The position numbers and the translations under genes were made by a program. Below, in pieces: positions 22,001-32,936 of a stretch of DNA of 64,000 bases; position 1 is the stretch's first letter; each line of letters opens with the position of its first letter. Source of the DNA: Zygnema cylindricum (taxonomy: Eukaryota > Streptophyta > Zygnematophyceae > Zygnematales > Zygnemataceae); the NCBI GenBank assembly GCA_037447655.1, contig JBBHKE010001095.1, positions 124,001 through 188,000 on the forward strand. The letters are read 5' to 3'. A model generated the notes under the pieces. The model was not told the origin of the DNA. It saw only the letters and a program-made list of their open reading frames with translations, and made no database searches.

Positions 22001-22962
22001 TGAAGTAAGTAGATGCTTCAGGTTTTGTTTTTTGAAAGTATACTCTAGAGTATCTAGACCAGTCATCCTTTATTGTCATCATAAATATTTTTCCTCCAAC
22101 CGAAGGTACTTTTGCACGCTCTCAAATATCTGTGTGGACCAAGTCTAATACTTTCTCTCCTCTACCTGTGGCGGCTTTGGGAAAGGGAAGTCTGTGAGCC
22201 TTACCTTGAGCACAACCACTACAATCATCCATCATTTTATTATCCCCAAACTGAATGCCTTCTACTACCCCAAGGTTTTTCATTTCCCTCAACCTATCAA
22301 AATGCACATGCCCCAACCGCTTATGTCAAATCATCACCTTAGGAACACCAACATAGTAAGCATTCTTCTTTTTATTACTCAGATTAAGCCTAAACATTCC
22401 TTGGCTACCCTTATCTGCCGTGAAGTAAACTTTATCCCCATACTTAGCTGTAAAGTCTCCCTTTCTAGTGAAGGTATCAAACTCCTTGTCATCTAACACT
22501 AACGTAGAGACAAGATTTTTACTCAGCTGACGAATGTAGAGTACATCTGAGAATGTAAGTATAGAAGTCTTACCCTCCACTAAGACTTTCAGATCTACTA
22601 ATCCCACTAGATTTGTAGTAACCACTCTCCCATCCCCATACTCTATCTCTACAGTAGGGATCTTTCTTAGCTTAGTGAAGAGTTCTTTATCACGACACAT
22701 ATGCATGGATGCACCTGAGTCGATGATCCATCCTTCCTGTGGAGCTTCCCGAATTGCTCCAAGGGCACACTTCTGTCTCCAAGGGATCTCTTTCTCCTAC
22801 ACACTCTCGTCAAGAAGAAGCTCCCCATCCTCTTCAGAAGACTCATCCTCGGTTTCTCCTGTCACTTTTGTAACCACAAGTGCCTTTTTCTTCCCTCCGG
22901 AAGAACCCCCTCCACAGTTCTCTTGGAGCCTCACCTCCAACAGCTTGACACAATCTCAATGA
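19073..22962 (-). pseudogene. pol: copia pol (protease, integrase, RT, RNase H) of element D
   Basis: In element order: protease core WIIDSGASMHMC (near 22710); integrase with the HHCC region GHVHFDRLREMKNLG and CSGCAQGKAHRLPF, VHTDI, and NPEQNGVAERLNRTLGDS; then the linker; then RT with [30 protein letters not shown] and RNase H with WSDANYEDAP, STMEAEYMA and CDNQAAIAI. The RT-RNase H frame 20413-19073 is 446 residues without a stop, ending early where a Tyr codon became TAG. Frameshifts, internal stops and a 492-bp tandem duplication in RT show it is inactive, though it is the best-preserved RT here. Confidence 0.92.
20082..21065 (-). repeat. 492-bp tandem duplication in RT of element D
   Basis: GAGCTGATCC at 20082 recurs at 20574 and the sequences stay nearly identical, with the second copy ending near 21065. 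The unit is 492 bp (164 codons), so the reading frame is kept across it. It covers the RT N-terminal region twice. Confidence 0.85.
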
Positions 22963-23239
22963 AGTGTCTCGATTTTTTGCAAAAATGACAAAGATCCTTT
23001 CGGGGCCTCGATCGTCCAGAATGATCTCTATCCCCTTTGTACGTTTTCTTTGAGTCCTTCCCCCATTGGTCCCCTCTCTATGGTCCAGCTGCTACATACA
23101 CATTGCCTTTTGCGTCGTTTAATCACCAGAGCTAATTTTTTCAGTTCTACCTTTTACTGTAATTAGTGTGGCAGAATCAATAGCTAAAATTTTCATGCAT
23201 CATGGATTATATTTCTAAAACGCCTAAAATTCTCGTCGT

Positions 23240-24280
23240 ATCCTATGTTTTTAGCTCAAAAGTCCACGTCGCTTGAATTCGTTTGAAGTTTTTGAACAAA
23301 ACAATACACGTGCGAATACGTGTTCCTATTTGTTTATAGAAAATCCCTAATTTTAAAACACATCGGCCCTGTATTTTAAAGATAAGGTTGAAGATGACGT
23401 TTTTTGTCGTCGAAGTGGGTCGAAAAACACAAGACGACAACATGTAGTATATTTTAAATTCGATGATGACGCAAAATGTACTTCTCATTTTTTCTATTTC
23501 ATTGTACGGTTGAAACTTACGCGGTACGGCTCTAAGTTTTACAGGAAAACGACAGAAAAAAACCCTTACTTAAGCACACAGAGACGCACCCTAATAAAAT
23601 TAACCGTACAGAAGAATTTGTACAAAACAAAGCAAAAGTACATACAAAGTATAATACTTGTATGTACTATTTTGTATTTACTTCCGGCAGACGCTAGTTT
23701 ATATTTCTTAAATACTGTAGCACAATTCATATTCTTTGGTAATGTGCAATTTTTGTAAAAACTCCAAATCAAGTGGTTCAAATGGATTGGAAGATCACAT
23801 AATCTGTTGTTACCAAACGCGGTCAATTGCTATTAAAGTAAAGGAATAAATAGCGTAAAAAAAAAATTAGTGTTATTAACACTAATCGGGAATTTTTTTT
23901 TTTGAAAAATAATATATATACTAATTAATCCCTAACTGTAATTTGGGTTGTCCTGAATAATAAATACCCACCCTTTCGATGTCTATACTATTATGTGTAT
24001 TCGTACAAAATCTGACAATTTGTAAGTTGTCATGCTGTTCACACGGTTGACTGTTCACAGGGTCGACAGACTAACATATGAGAACATGATTTTCTTTGAC
24101 GAGTTTGCGTCACTTTCTGCAAGTGCTTCACATGTGTGCGCAATAATGTTAAGTGTCTTTTTATGCCATTGTAATTCAAAAAGTACCAATTCATACGGAG
24201 ATACCCTGTCCGTTCGCCACAATGTTTCCATCGCAGTGTACTTCGATTATTAACGCTAATTGAAAAAAAACCCTAATTAG
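23240..24280 (+). repeat. dispersed repeat, copy 2
   Basis: 23580-24280 repeats 11507-12210. The stretch before it (from about 23455) also resembles the right part of the 10558-11503 transposon, including the motif GATGACGCAAAATGTACTT. The transposon end and flank were thus copied together. The junction with element D lies around 23085-23240. Confidence 0.75.
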
Positions 24281-24283
24281 AAT

Positions 24284-25442
24284 ACACCGTCAATCGCTTT
24301 TAGAGTAAAGAAATAAATAGCGTAAAAAAAAAATTAGTGTTATTAACACTAATCGGGATTTTTTTTTTTTATTGAAAAAAAATATATATATTAATTAATC
24401 CCTAACTGTAATTTGGGTTGTCCTGAATAATAAATACCCGCCTTTTGATGTCTATACTAATATGTGTACCCGTAAAAAATATGATAATTCGTACGCCGTC
24501 ATGCTGTTCACACAGTCAACGGGCGAGCATATGAGAACGTGATTTTCTTCGACGAGTTTGCGTCTCTTTCTGCCAGTGCACATTCACATGTGTGCGCAAT
24601 AATGTTAAGTGTCTTTTTATGCCTTTGTAATTCAAAAAGTACCATTTCGTATAGAAAAACCCTCTCCATGCGCCACACTATTTCCATCGCAGTGTACTTC
24701 CATTATTAACGCTACTTGAAAAAAAACCTGAATTAGAATCATGGAAAAAATAGAATTAAGGATTGTATTTCAAGTATTTTTTTTTGAAAAAATGGCACCA
24801 AATCATCGTTATTTACTCTAATAGCGATTGGCGGTGTTAAGGGTTTTTTTTTTTGAAAAAAAGGCACCGAATTAGCGTTATTTACTCTTATAGCCATTGG
24901 CGGTGTCTTGTACACCGCCAATCGCTATTAGAGTAAATAACGATAATTCAGAACCTTTTTTTCAAAAAAAAAAACGTGAAATACAATCCATAATTCTATT
25001 TTTTCCATTATTTTTATTCGAGTTTTTTTTTTCGATTAGCGTTAATAATGGAAGTACATTGCGATGGAAATAGTGTGGCGTACGGATAGGGTTTATCCGT
25101 ACAAAATGGTACTTTTAGAATTACAAAGGCATAAAAAGACACTTAACATTATTGCGCACACATGTGAATGTTCACTGGAAGAAAGAGACGCAAACTCGTC
25201 GACAAAAATCACGTTCTCATATGTTCATCCGTCGACCTTGTGAACAGCGCGACGGCGTACAAATTGTCACATTTGGTTCGGAAACACATACTACTGTAGA
25301 CATCGAAAGGGCGGGTATATATTATTCAAGACAACCCAAATTACAGTGAGGGATTAATTAGTATATATATATTTTTTTCAAAAAAAAAAATTCCCATTTA
25401 GTGTTAATAACACTAATTTTTTTTTTAAGCGATTGACGGTGT
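24284..25442. repeat. foldback (inverted-repeat) element
   Basis: Bounded by ACACCGTCAATCGCT (24284-24298) and its exact complement AGCGATTGACGGTGT (25428-25442). The arms (about 625 and 533 bp) are inverted copies of the dispersed repeat and meet near 24909 at GGCGGTGTCTTGTACACCGCC. The left arm is a third copy of the 11790-12210 unit, the right arm a fourth in inverse. Relative to copy 1, this block is extra sequence. Confidence 0.8.
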
Positions 25443-26921
25443 ACTCTACAAGAGAGTACAGTATTGTACAGTGTACTCTACAGGAGAGTACAATATTGTA
25501 CACCGTGAATTGTTATTAGACTATAGAAATTATTAGTGTCAATAATGAATTAGGGTGAAGTTCCATCAAGCAAAAAGTGGCGTAGTTTACCAAAATCTGC
25601 GACCCTCCATACCTCATCGTACTGCATATTTTGTTTTTATACGAGAAACTACATTGCAGTGAATCTTGCCGATACTCTCTGAAGGTCTTGGAGGTAATAC
25701 TCGCCGTCGAATGTTCATCTGCGAGGAGTTCGCTTCATTTTTTCCTGTAATTATTAACCCACCTCGAGAAGGTGGGTTGGCAGATATAGAAAGAAAAAAT
25801 CGTGACACGTTGGACGATTAAGCTACGTGTCATGATGGAAAACAAACGAAAAATATTAAGATTTGCACATGACACGCGCTTTCCAAAATACACCCGAAAA
25901 CAAAAACGAAATTTCGTAACATTCCCTCGTCACGCTATTTTCGGTAACTTATGTTCGTCACACTATTTCTCTCAAAGGACTTTCGTTATGTTCGAAAACT
26001 GAAACCCTTAAAAATGAGCTCGCGTACAAACTGGCGTCTGCAAAATGTATAAAAGTTTTATCGTATGATTACTTCGTACGCAAGTACATGGTACGGAAGT
26101 CAAGATTTGAAGTTAAGTTTGTTGGTGCTAAAAATCTGAAAGATATTCAATATCGGATCGTAGCTTGCGTGGCGTCAGTCAATTTAGAACACGTGGCTTA
26201 TAGTCTCTACGTGGTGGAACTTCACCCTTAGTGTCATTAATGTTAATTTGCGTATCAATCCCATTGTGAAAAAAATGTTTGATTGTAATTTCTCTATAAC
26301 GCGGATTTAGGTACACATAATCTATCATCATCACATATATGTTTAAATAGGTAGAAGTACAAAATCTGACAATCTATACCAAGTCTTGTCCTTTCAGTGT
26401 AATTAATCCATAATTCTAATTTGGGTTTGCGAACGTGTTTTTCGCAAACTCAACTCCATGTTCATTCTAAGCGCAATTTTGTATGCAACCGACATAAGTT
26501 AACTACAATTTCTGTACGATTTGCAGTAATCAAGTACAGTTTTGTACCAGCTAACACATTCCATACACCACACTATTCACAAAATAAGTACGGTGATTCC
26601 ATTGACGTTAATTCACAAGAACCGTGATTAACGTCACGGATAAAATAGAATCAGTCACTGTATTTTGGGTATCAATGGCAAAATTTTGGGACGTCGATAT
26701 AGAGTACACAAGTCAAATAACAATTCACGGTATCATATATATAATTTGATTAATTTCGTAAACCGTTTATATTTTATGTTGTACTTTCAATAATTACTTA
26801 ACGTTCAAATATTTTGTTATGGTACACTAAAATTGTACTGCTGTTCAATTTAGCGTGCATCGCTGTTCGTGTTTATTTTTTTAGACATTACGAATTTCCG
26901 ACATTACCCTTCCAGGCACGC
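25443..26921. other. repeat remnants and spacer upstream of PAN paralogue
   Basis: Near 25440-25506 a GTACTCTACA...TATTGTACA unit of about 31 bp is repeated twice. 26105-26235 matches 12330-12430. The remainder shows no supported gene. Confidence 0.5.
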
Positions 26922-27018
26922 AACCCTATTGGTCCCTATTGGTCTGTACGACTGGTCTGTTTCGTAAACCTATTCCTAGTTCTATGCCTCTACAGTACCA
27001 TACATCCATATATATAAA
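26922..27018 (+). promoter_or_regulatory. promoter of PAN paralogue
   Basis: CCTATTGGTCC near 26930, immediately repeated as CCTATTGGTC, and ATATATAAAG at about 27009-27018, 145 bases before the ATG. Same arrangement as the minus-strand gene at 9832. Confidence 0.55.
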
Positions 27019-27161
27019 GTTGTGCCTTCCCTCCAGTCTCAACAACTCAAATTTGAAGTTCCAAATCTCTTTCGCTTCCATATACAAATTTCCTGCAATC
27101 AACGTTTCAGCAATTCTCTCACGCTTATTTCAATTTACACTACGATGTTCGTCCTCTCGTT

Positions 27162-28133
27162 ATGGCGTTTTCTTTTGCTCCTGTTGCACTTGCCCTAGTC
27201 GCCACCCTTCTAGGCTCCTACAATGCCGTAGGATCGCGCCACGTGTTGGCCAACAATGTGCTCGCAACTTCGGTCGATGTGAATCCTGATGTGGCTCCGA
27301 ACTCTAGCTTTACTACTAATCCCAGTAAGGTATGGAGGTTATTTTTGGATTCTTATATTCTTCGAAGCCTTTATTTTTGGATTTTTTACTTTAACATTCA
27401 GACAACTGTCAACGTTATTATGAGCTGATTCTAAAGTCACAGGATTTTTCTGTAAATACCAACTGCAATGTATAACATCTTGAACCTTCTGTCTGATTAT
27501 AGAAAAACTACAAAATTGGAAAAAAATTGCACAGGTTGCATTGATTTTAAACCTTGGAAGTGAAAATTTTTAAAAAATGCTAATGTCATGCAATGTTACA
27601 AAATATTATGTCCCTATGCTCAGATTTCAGATTTCCGAATCTATGTTGGCCAATGTAATGTCTGGTGCATACTCAATGCCAATTGGCTGCCATTCATCCA
27701 AGTCCAATTCTCCTTTGTTTGTCTATGGTTTCCTCCAACTATGATTCTGTCAAGGGATTCTTAAGAAATCGATGTGAAGCGATTCTCAAGAATCAATGTG
27801 ACAGCTCATGAGAATGGTATGTCTATTTGTTGGTTTTGAGCCAAAATTCTACATGATGTGCTTAATTTGTCCACCAATTGTCTAAATATGAATGATAATT
27901 ATCATAATATATGATCATTACTGCCAACATCTTGACTTCACCAGTGACACTTCCTTTTTCGTCATCCGCAGACGCCTGCGGTACGGATGTCGCCGGATGG
28001 GAGAAGCAAAACAACACCTTCACTGTCGACAAATGGGAATCATTATTTGCCGATAGCGCCGCTGCCTGCGTCGCCACCAATTCTTGCCTACCAATTCGTA
28101 CCACTGCGCTGCTATCATTTGGGAGGACGCCAA
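27162..28133 (+). pseudogene. PAN-domain gene paralogue, disrupted by Ty3/gypsy LTR
   Basis: Exon 1 (27162-27324) is 163 bases, exactly as long as exon 1 of the 8164-9832 gene, and encodes the same type of signal peptide (MAFSFAPVALALVATLLGSY). Its donor is CCCA|GTAAGG. Exon 2 begins at 27972 after CATCCGCAG and reads ACGTDVAGWEKQNNTF. An indel around 28085 then shifts the frame: the expected NSYHCAAIIWEDA is found in another frame. Homology stops at 28133, where a gypsy LTR begins. The second PAN exon is absent from the window. It is clearly a broken inverted paralogue of the gene at 8164-9832. Confidence 0.85.
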
Positions 28134-28626
28134 TGTAGACGGACAAAATAGTAACCCACAACACACTATAATGTACAGCGGAAAGACTCCAAGGATCTCC
28201 CCGTAGCAACAACAAGAGCACACAACACTCATAGATAAAGGTCAAGCTTTATTAATCATGAGGAAGATTACAAGTTGACAGCTCACTGCAAAGGTCTGCT
28301 CAAAGAGTCTGTCTTTTTACTACGTCTGCTCCACTATTTAAATTAACTAGCTGCTTGTCAACCTAATACTGTACAAGTGTACACGTGGACGTTCACAGTC
28401 AACCGAGATCTATCCAAAATATCTTTCTAAAACTATAGAGTTTAATCTTAATTTTGCGGCTTTACTATACTGCTACGCTTTGTTGCTATGCTGCGCTATG
28501 CTATTCTACTAAGATGTTATGCTGCTATGTTGTGCTGGTTTGGAATCGCAGCTGCGCTGCTCTGCAACCGCAACTATAACAGTCTGGTCTCTAGCCCTTA
28601 AGTACTCAACTCTGTAACTCGTTATA
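28134..28626 (-). repeat. 3' LTR of Ty3/gypsy element
   Basis: About 493 bp, matching 32448-32936. The ends are degraded (TGTAGACG...CGTTATA) compared with TGTAACG...TGTTACA of the other copy. A G-rich polypurine-like AGTGGGAGGCAC lies next to it on the minus strand. Confidence 0.85.
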
Positions 28627-28670
28627 GTGCCTCCCACTAAGGATTCAGCGTCCCGCTGAACCTAACTCAC

Positions 28671-28880
28671 TCAGGGAAATTGAAGTTGACGGAGTATGCC
28701 GTATGTCTCCCCACGGTACTCCTCGAATTCCTGTCGCAGAAAGTCAAGTTGATTTTGGAGCGGCTCACATCGAGTCTCCAGCAGGGCGATATGATGATGT
28801 GCCGCCGCCAATCGTCTCAGAGTGATTCGCTCCCGCACTCGGTCCTCCCCTTCCTCCGGTACTGCTGCTAGTGCTGCGGG
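28671..28880 (-). pseudogene. C-terminal tail ORF of gypsy polyprotein, coiled-coil-like
   Basis: An open minus-strand frame of about 70 residues lies just inside the 3' LTR, ending TGA at 28673-28671. It includes VRERITLRRLAAAHHHIALL and LQNQLDFLRQEFEEYRGETY, with heptad-like spacing of Leu/Ile, suggesting a coiled coil. There is no start codon because the copia LTR K interrupts the upstream side. It could be the end of the pol polyprotein or a separate late ORF. Gypsy elements usually end in integrase with or without a chromodomain, and this does not look like either. Confidence 0.45.
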
Positions 28881-28888
28881 TTTTTTTT

Positions 28889-29967
28889 TTTTTTCTGAAG
28901 ACTTAAGGAAGAGTTAGATCCATGGCTGCCTAGGCTGTCCAAAGAAAACAGGAAGGCAAACCTTGATAGAGTTACCTAAAAGATTTTGACGGATCTAAGA
29001 TTTGATCGGAGTACCTACTGTCTGTCTAACTAGTCGTTAGCTTTAACTGTTTAGTCTAAGACTAGAGTCGAATGATATAGGGTTTAATAATTATATAAAG
29101 ACTTACAAGTAGACTAATTCATTCAACTGAAACTTCATTCAGGATGCATAGATTCAGTTATGTAGAGTACGGAGTACGATATGGAGAAGAAACAGATACC
29201 GCGCATTTTGTTTCGATAGCGAAACAAATACCGCGCAAGTATTTATAATGGCTACAACTGAAATCTAGTTTTGATCGGACGGCCGGGAAGGATGTAGAGA
29301 TCGCGGAAGAGAATCGCGGCGGTTTGCGATCATCGCCACATCGAGTGACACGTGGCGCAAAAACATTAGATTGCCGCAACTCCGGACATTACGAGAACAA
29401 ATCCCGATTTGACATGTGTCGACATTTTGGCCATGTTGTACGATGGCCGTACAAAAAGTACATCGGTACGTGTACTTTTTTGTACGACACAATAATTTGA
29501 TTGGTGCCGTACATCAATAGATAGAGTTTTAGAGAGAGAATAGGACTTAGAAAATTAAGTAGGTAGCAGCCTTTCTCCGAGAGAGCTCCTATACAAAAAG
29601 GTCATATTTGACCATTCATAACTATCAATTTACTTGACCATTTTAAGTGATTCTTTTTGCTGCGGACTCAAGAGAGTCCAAGCTACACAGGGGTGTAGTC
29701 GGTCAGAGTTTTTGCCTGCCAAGGTGGCTGCATTTCTAAGGGAAAGTCAAAGTGGGTGAATGTGTCCAAAACTCATATTTTAACTTTGCATTCTGTGGTG
29801 GAACTGAGCACACAAAAAGTCTTATTTCACAGGGGTGAAGCTATAATGGCTTTGTGATTGTCAAGGGGTCAGTCATTTGGGTTTATATCAACTTAGAGTC
29901 GGCACTATCTAGATTAGCTTCTTTTGGATCAGCGATTTCTGTGGGCAATGGAGCACATAGAGTTTCA
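28889..29967 (+). repeat. copia LTR K, 5'-truncated, nested in gypsy pol
   Basis: It matches plus-strand LTRs J and G but lacks roughly the first 130 bases, where a T15 run abuts it. It ends ATGGAGCACATAGAGTTTCA at 29967. The gypsy RT frame continues into it in antisense, so it lies inside the RT gene after the residues LTELLMNE. Confidence 0.85.
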
Positions 29968-31076
29968 TTCATAAGTAATTCTGTGAGTGGTGCAGCAATT
30001 TTTGCAAAACCTTCGACAAAACGGCGATAGTAGGAACATAATCCAAGAAAGCTTCGTAACTTCGTAATGTTCGTCGGCTGCGGCCACTCCTTCACTGCCC
30101 TAGTTTTGTTGGGATCCACTGCGATTCTATCCACTCTCACCACATGACCTAAAAACTCAATTTTCTCCTTTAAGAAGTCACATTTACTCCTCTTCGCGTA
30201 CAACTTGTTCTCCCGAAAGACTTGTAAGACCGTTCGCAGATGCTCCACATGATCCTCTAACGTCTTGTTATACACCTAGATGTCTAAGAAGACAATTGAG
30301 AAGGCGTCCAAATATTGCTGAAAGATGGAATTCATCAAATGCATAAAGGTTGCCGGTGTGTTGGTCAATTTGAACGACAAAACCATAAATTGGAAATGAC
30401 CGTACCGAGTTCTAAATGTCATCTTTTCCACATCCTCCGCGGCAATTCTGATTTGGTGACAGCCACTTCTCAAGTTTATCTTCGAAAAATATTTAGCACC
30501 TCGTAGCCGATCCAACGGTTCAACTATCTTCGGTAGAGGGTACGCATTTTTCACCGTTAACTTGTTTAGCGATCAGTAATCCACACACATCCGAAAACCT
30601 CCATCCTTCTTATTTACGAAGAGGACAAGGGCTCCATACGGTGACTTGCTCGGTTAAATTGCTCCGGCTTCAACCAACTCCGCAAGTTGCTTTTTGAGTT
30701 CATCTAATTCGGTGTAGCTCATCTTGAACATCCGATTTACCAGGGGTACCGCTCCGGGAACAAGCTCTATCTTATGATTTACTTCGTGCTTCGAAGGTAA
30801 GCCTTCTGGGAGCTTCGGGGGAAAGACATCAACATACTCCTCGAGAAGTTTTGTCACGGCTTTCGGGGCCTCTACATAAGTCTTTCCGATGTCGTCACTC
30901 TCTTTCGAGTCGAAGTCGGGGCCCTTCTTACTCCATTCTTCCGGAATCACCTCTTTTCCTTCCTGCATAGGTTGGACGATCGCCATATCAATTGTACCCC
31001 CCTTCTTGAGTGCCCTCTTAAGCTGTAAGGCCAAAAGCAGGCGTCCCTCTTCCGATCCCTTACTAGCCGCTCCCAC
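29968..31076 (-). pseudogene. pol: Ty3/gypsy reverse transcriptase fragment
   Basis: Element order: GKTYVEAPKAVTKLLEEYVD, LPEGLPSKHEVNHKIELVPG, KKQLAELVEAGAI, stop, SPYGALVLF, stop, NAYPLPKIVEPLDRLRGAKY, FSKINLRSGCHQIRI, FRTRYGHFQFMVLSFKLTN, then the catalytic block and CDFLKEKIEFLGHVV. The catalytic box, usually YVDDILVYS, reads FLDI, stop, VY: the second Asp is lost. Two other in-frame stops and truncation by LTR K confirm an inactive enzyme. Confidence 0.9.
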
Positions 31077-31289
31077 CTTTACCTTAAACTATTTTTCACC
31101 TTTCCTAACTCTCATGTCGCCACTTCTCCAATCGATCGTCAGGTTCCACTTTTGCAGCCACGGTTTCCCCAAGATTACTTCTTGGCTTCCAAGCGGTAAT
31201 ACATGAAGAGTGTCAAACCACTGGAATTTCCCAGTTCCGACGCGTAACCTCAGAGTAAAATGAGTAATGGATAGGGAACTTCCGTCGGC

Positions 31290-32413
31290 CTATTGCACCA
31301 ACTGACGATGTGTTAGCACCACAAGAGGAAGTTTCAACTTTTTCATCTTCATCTCGTTGATGAAGTTCCCTGATGCGCTAGAGTCCATTATGAAGCTAGC
31401 TGCGTTCACTCCGATTCGACCCTGATATATTGATGGATCTCCTCCCTCACCCGCTAACCTCATGACGTGAAGCTTGCCCTTCTTAGAACCTCTCGTTTTT
31501 GGGCATTCTCGGGCCATATGGTCTGGGGAACTGCAGTGGAAGCATAAGCCGTTTTGCTTCCTCCATTGGAGCTCCTTTGGGGACAAGTCATTGTTCTTGG
31601 CCTTGGTAGTCTTCTTCTTCTTCTTCCAAAGCATGTTGACCACCTCCTTATCCTCATAAATCCCTCCGAGCTCCATGGGGGTTGGACCATCATCACGTCG
31701 ACCCCCACCGCCGCTACTCGACCCAAAGTGGTAGGATCTACGGAAGGTGAAGTCCATCGAATCAGTCCGTTCCGCAAATTGGATAATCCCCGAAAGGCTA
31801 GGAGACATACTTTCCTGAGCGAGCCATTGCTCCACATCCCTCGGAATGGAGACCTTAAGCCCTTTAACGTAATGATCCACGGCTTCGTCCTCCTTCATCG
31901 AGGGTATTTGAACTTTGCACTCCAAGAACCGTTGCGTGTACTCCAATACTGAGGTACGTTGCTTCAAAATCGTGATTTTATCCCTTGCCGCCTTAATTTT
32001 GTTAACAGGTTGCCACGAGTCACGGAGGAGTTTAATAAAAAGAGTCCAAACAGGCGCTATTCCAGCCTTTTCCACCATTGTCCTCCACCATGCTCCCGCT
32101 GGCCCTTTTAGAAGACCACCCGCATAATGAATCTTCTCACGATCCGACAGGATAGGGAAATTCTCAAGATAATTCGCAATGGAGAATAGCCACGCATGAA
32201 GGTTCTTGTGTCTAGCCGGGTCAAACTCATTGGGAAGTCTTAACTTCGGTCTCTTTAAACTCTCTCTCTAGGCTTCCATGAGGTCGTTCATCAAGACGAG
32301 ATTCCAAGGTTGCGACGGTGTTACTCAATTGAGTATTCTGTAATCTGACGTTTTTTAGCTCCTTGAAGAACTTGCGCTAACATTTTCGTGGTAGATACGC
32401 CGTGTTCTCCCAT
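31290..32413 (-). pseudogene. gag: Ty3/gypsy gag and protease
   Basis: The ATG at 32413 follows the primer-binding site by about 20 bases. After early stops and frameshifts, the retrotransposon Gag domain appears (ARHKNLHAWLFSIANYLE; AGAWWR). The frame 32078-31290 is open for 262 residues. It carries the zinc knuckle CFHCSSPDHMARECP and then the protease core, which reads IMDSSASGNFI where D-S/T-G is required. The active-site glycine is replaced by serine. N-terminal stops and this substitution make it non-functional. Confidence 0.88.
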
Positions 32414-32447
32414 GCTGTCGAGTCACGAGGGATGGCTCCGATACCAA

Positions 32448-32936
32448 TGTAACGACAAAATAGTAACCCACAACACACTATAATGCACGGTGGAAAGACT
32501 TTGAGGATCTCCCCGTAGCAGCAGCAAGAGCAAACTGCACTCACAGAAAAAGGTCAAGCTTTATTAATCAGAATGAAGATTATAAGTTGACAGCTCACTG
32601 CAAAGGTCTACTCAAAGAGTCTGTCTTTTTACATCGTCTGCTCCACTATTTAAACTAACTAGTTGCCAGTCAACCTACTACTGTACAAGTGTACACGTGG
32701 ACCTTCACGGTCAACCGAAATCTATCCAAACTATCTTTCTAGAACTATACAATTAAATCTGCATTCTGCAGTGTTGCTATACTGCTACATTGCGTTGCTA
32801 TGCTGCGCTATGCTATTCTACTAAGTTGTTATGCTGCTATGTTGCGCTGGTTTGGAATCGTAGCTGCGCTGCTCTGCAACCGCAACTATAGCAGTCTGGT
32901 CTCTAACCTTTAAGTAAACTCCGTTACCCTGTTACA
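32448..32936 (-). repeat. 5' LTR of Ty3/gypsy element
   Basis: 489 bp, TGTAACG...GTTACA with short inverted ends. It includes a CTGCTACATTGCGTTGCTATGC-type irregular GCTATG repeat. Confidence 0.9.

Larger units (their letters stand above)
17992..23085 (-). mobile_element. Ty1/copia retrotransposon D, 5'-truncated
   Basis: The 3' LTR is 17992-19014, followed on the minus strand by the polypurine tract (plus strand CTCCCCTTATTTTCTA, 19015-19030), then RNase H, RT, integrase, protease and the end of gag. Homology to gag stops near 23085, so the 5' LTR and most of gag are gone. The left flank is ATTAT. Confidence 0.92.
28134..32936 (-). mobile_element. Ty3/gypsy retrotransposon, degraded, with nested copia LTR
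   Basis: Two direct LTRs (28134-28626 and 32448-32936) flank gag, protease and RT on the minus strand. The primer-binding site, read on the minus strand, is TGGTATCGGAGC (32435-32446), complementary to the 3' end of initiator tRNA-Met and one base from the LTR. RNase H and integrase are missing, replaced by a copia LTR (28889-29967). The left flank is a PAN exon and the right flank a copia LTR piece; the 5-bp flanks do not match, so one end has been rearranged. Confidence 0.88.

Noticed and set aside
1-23085. Treating A and D as the two ends of a single element surrounding 16 kb
   Set aside because: Both are minus-strand with A holding the 5' LTR on the left and D the 3' LTR on the right. 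That order is opposite to a single element on this strand, and both contain overlapping gag parts.
23566-23826. Conserved minus-strand frame shared with 11529-11765
   Set aside because: The flanking DNA is equally conserved and frame-breaking changes occur nearby, so it is repeat DNA, not a protein family.
23590-25540. CRISPR-like array in the repeat-rich region
   Set aside because: The repeats are long inverted and direct copies with no regular spacers, in eukaryotic DNA.
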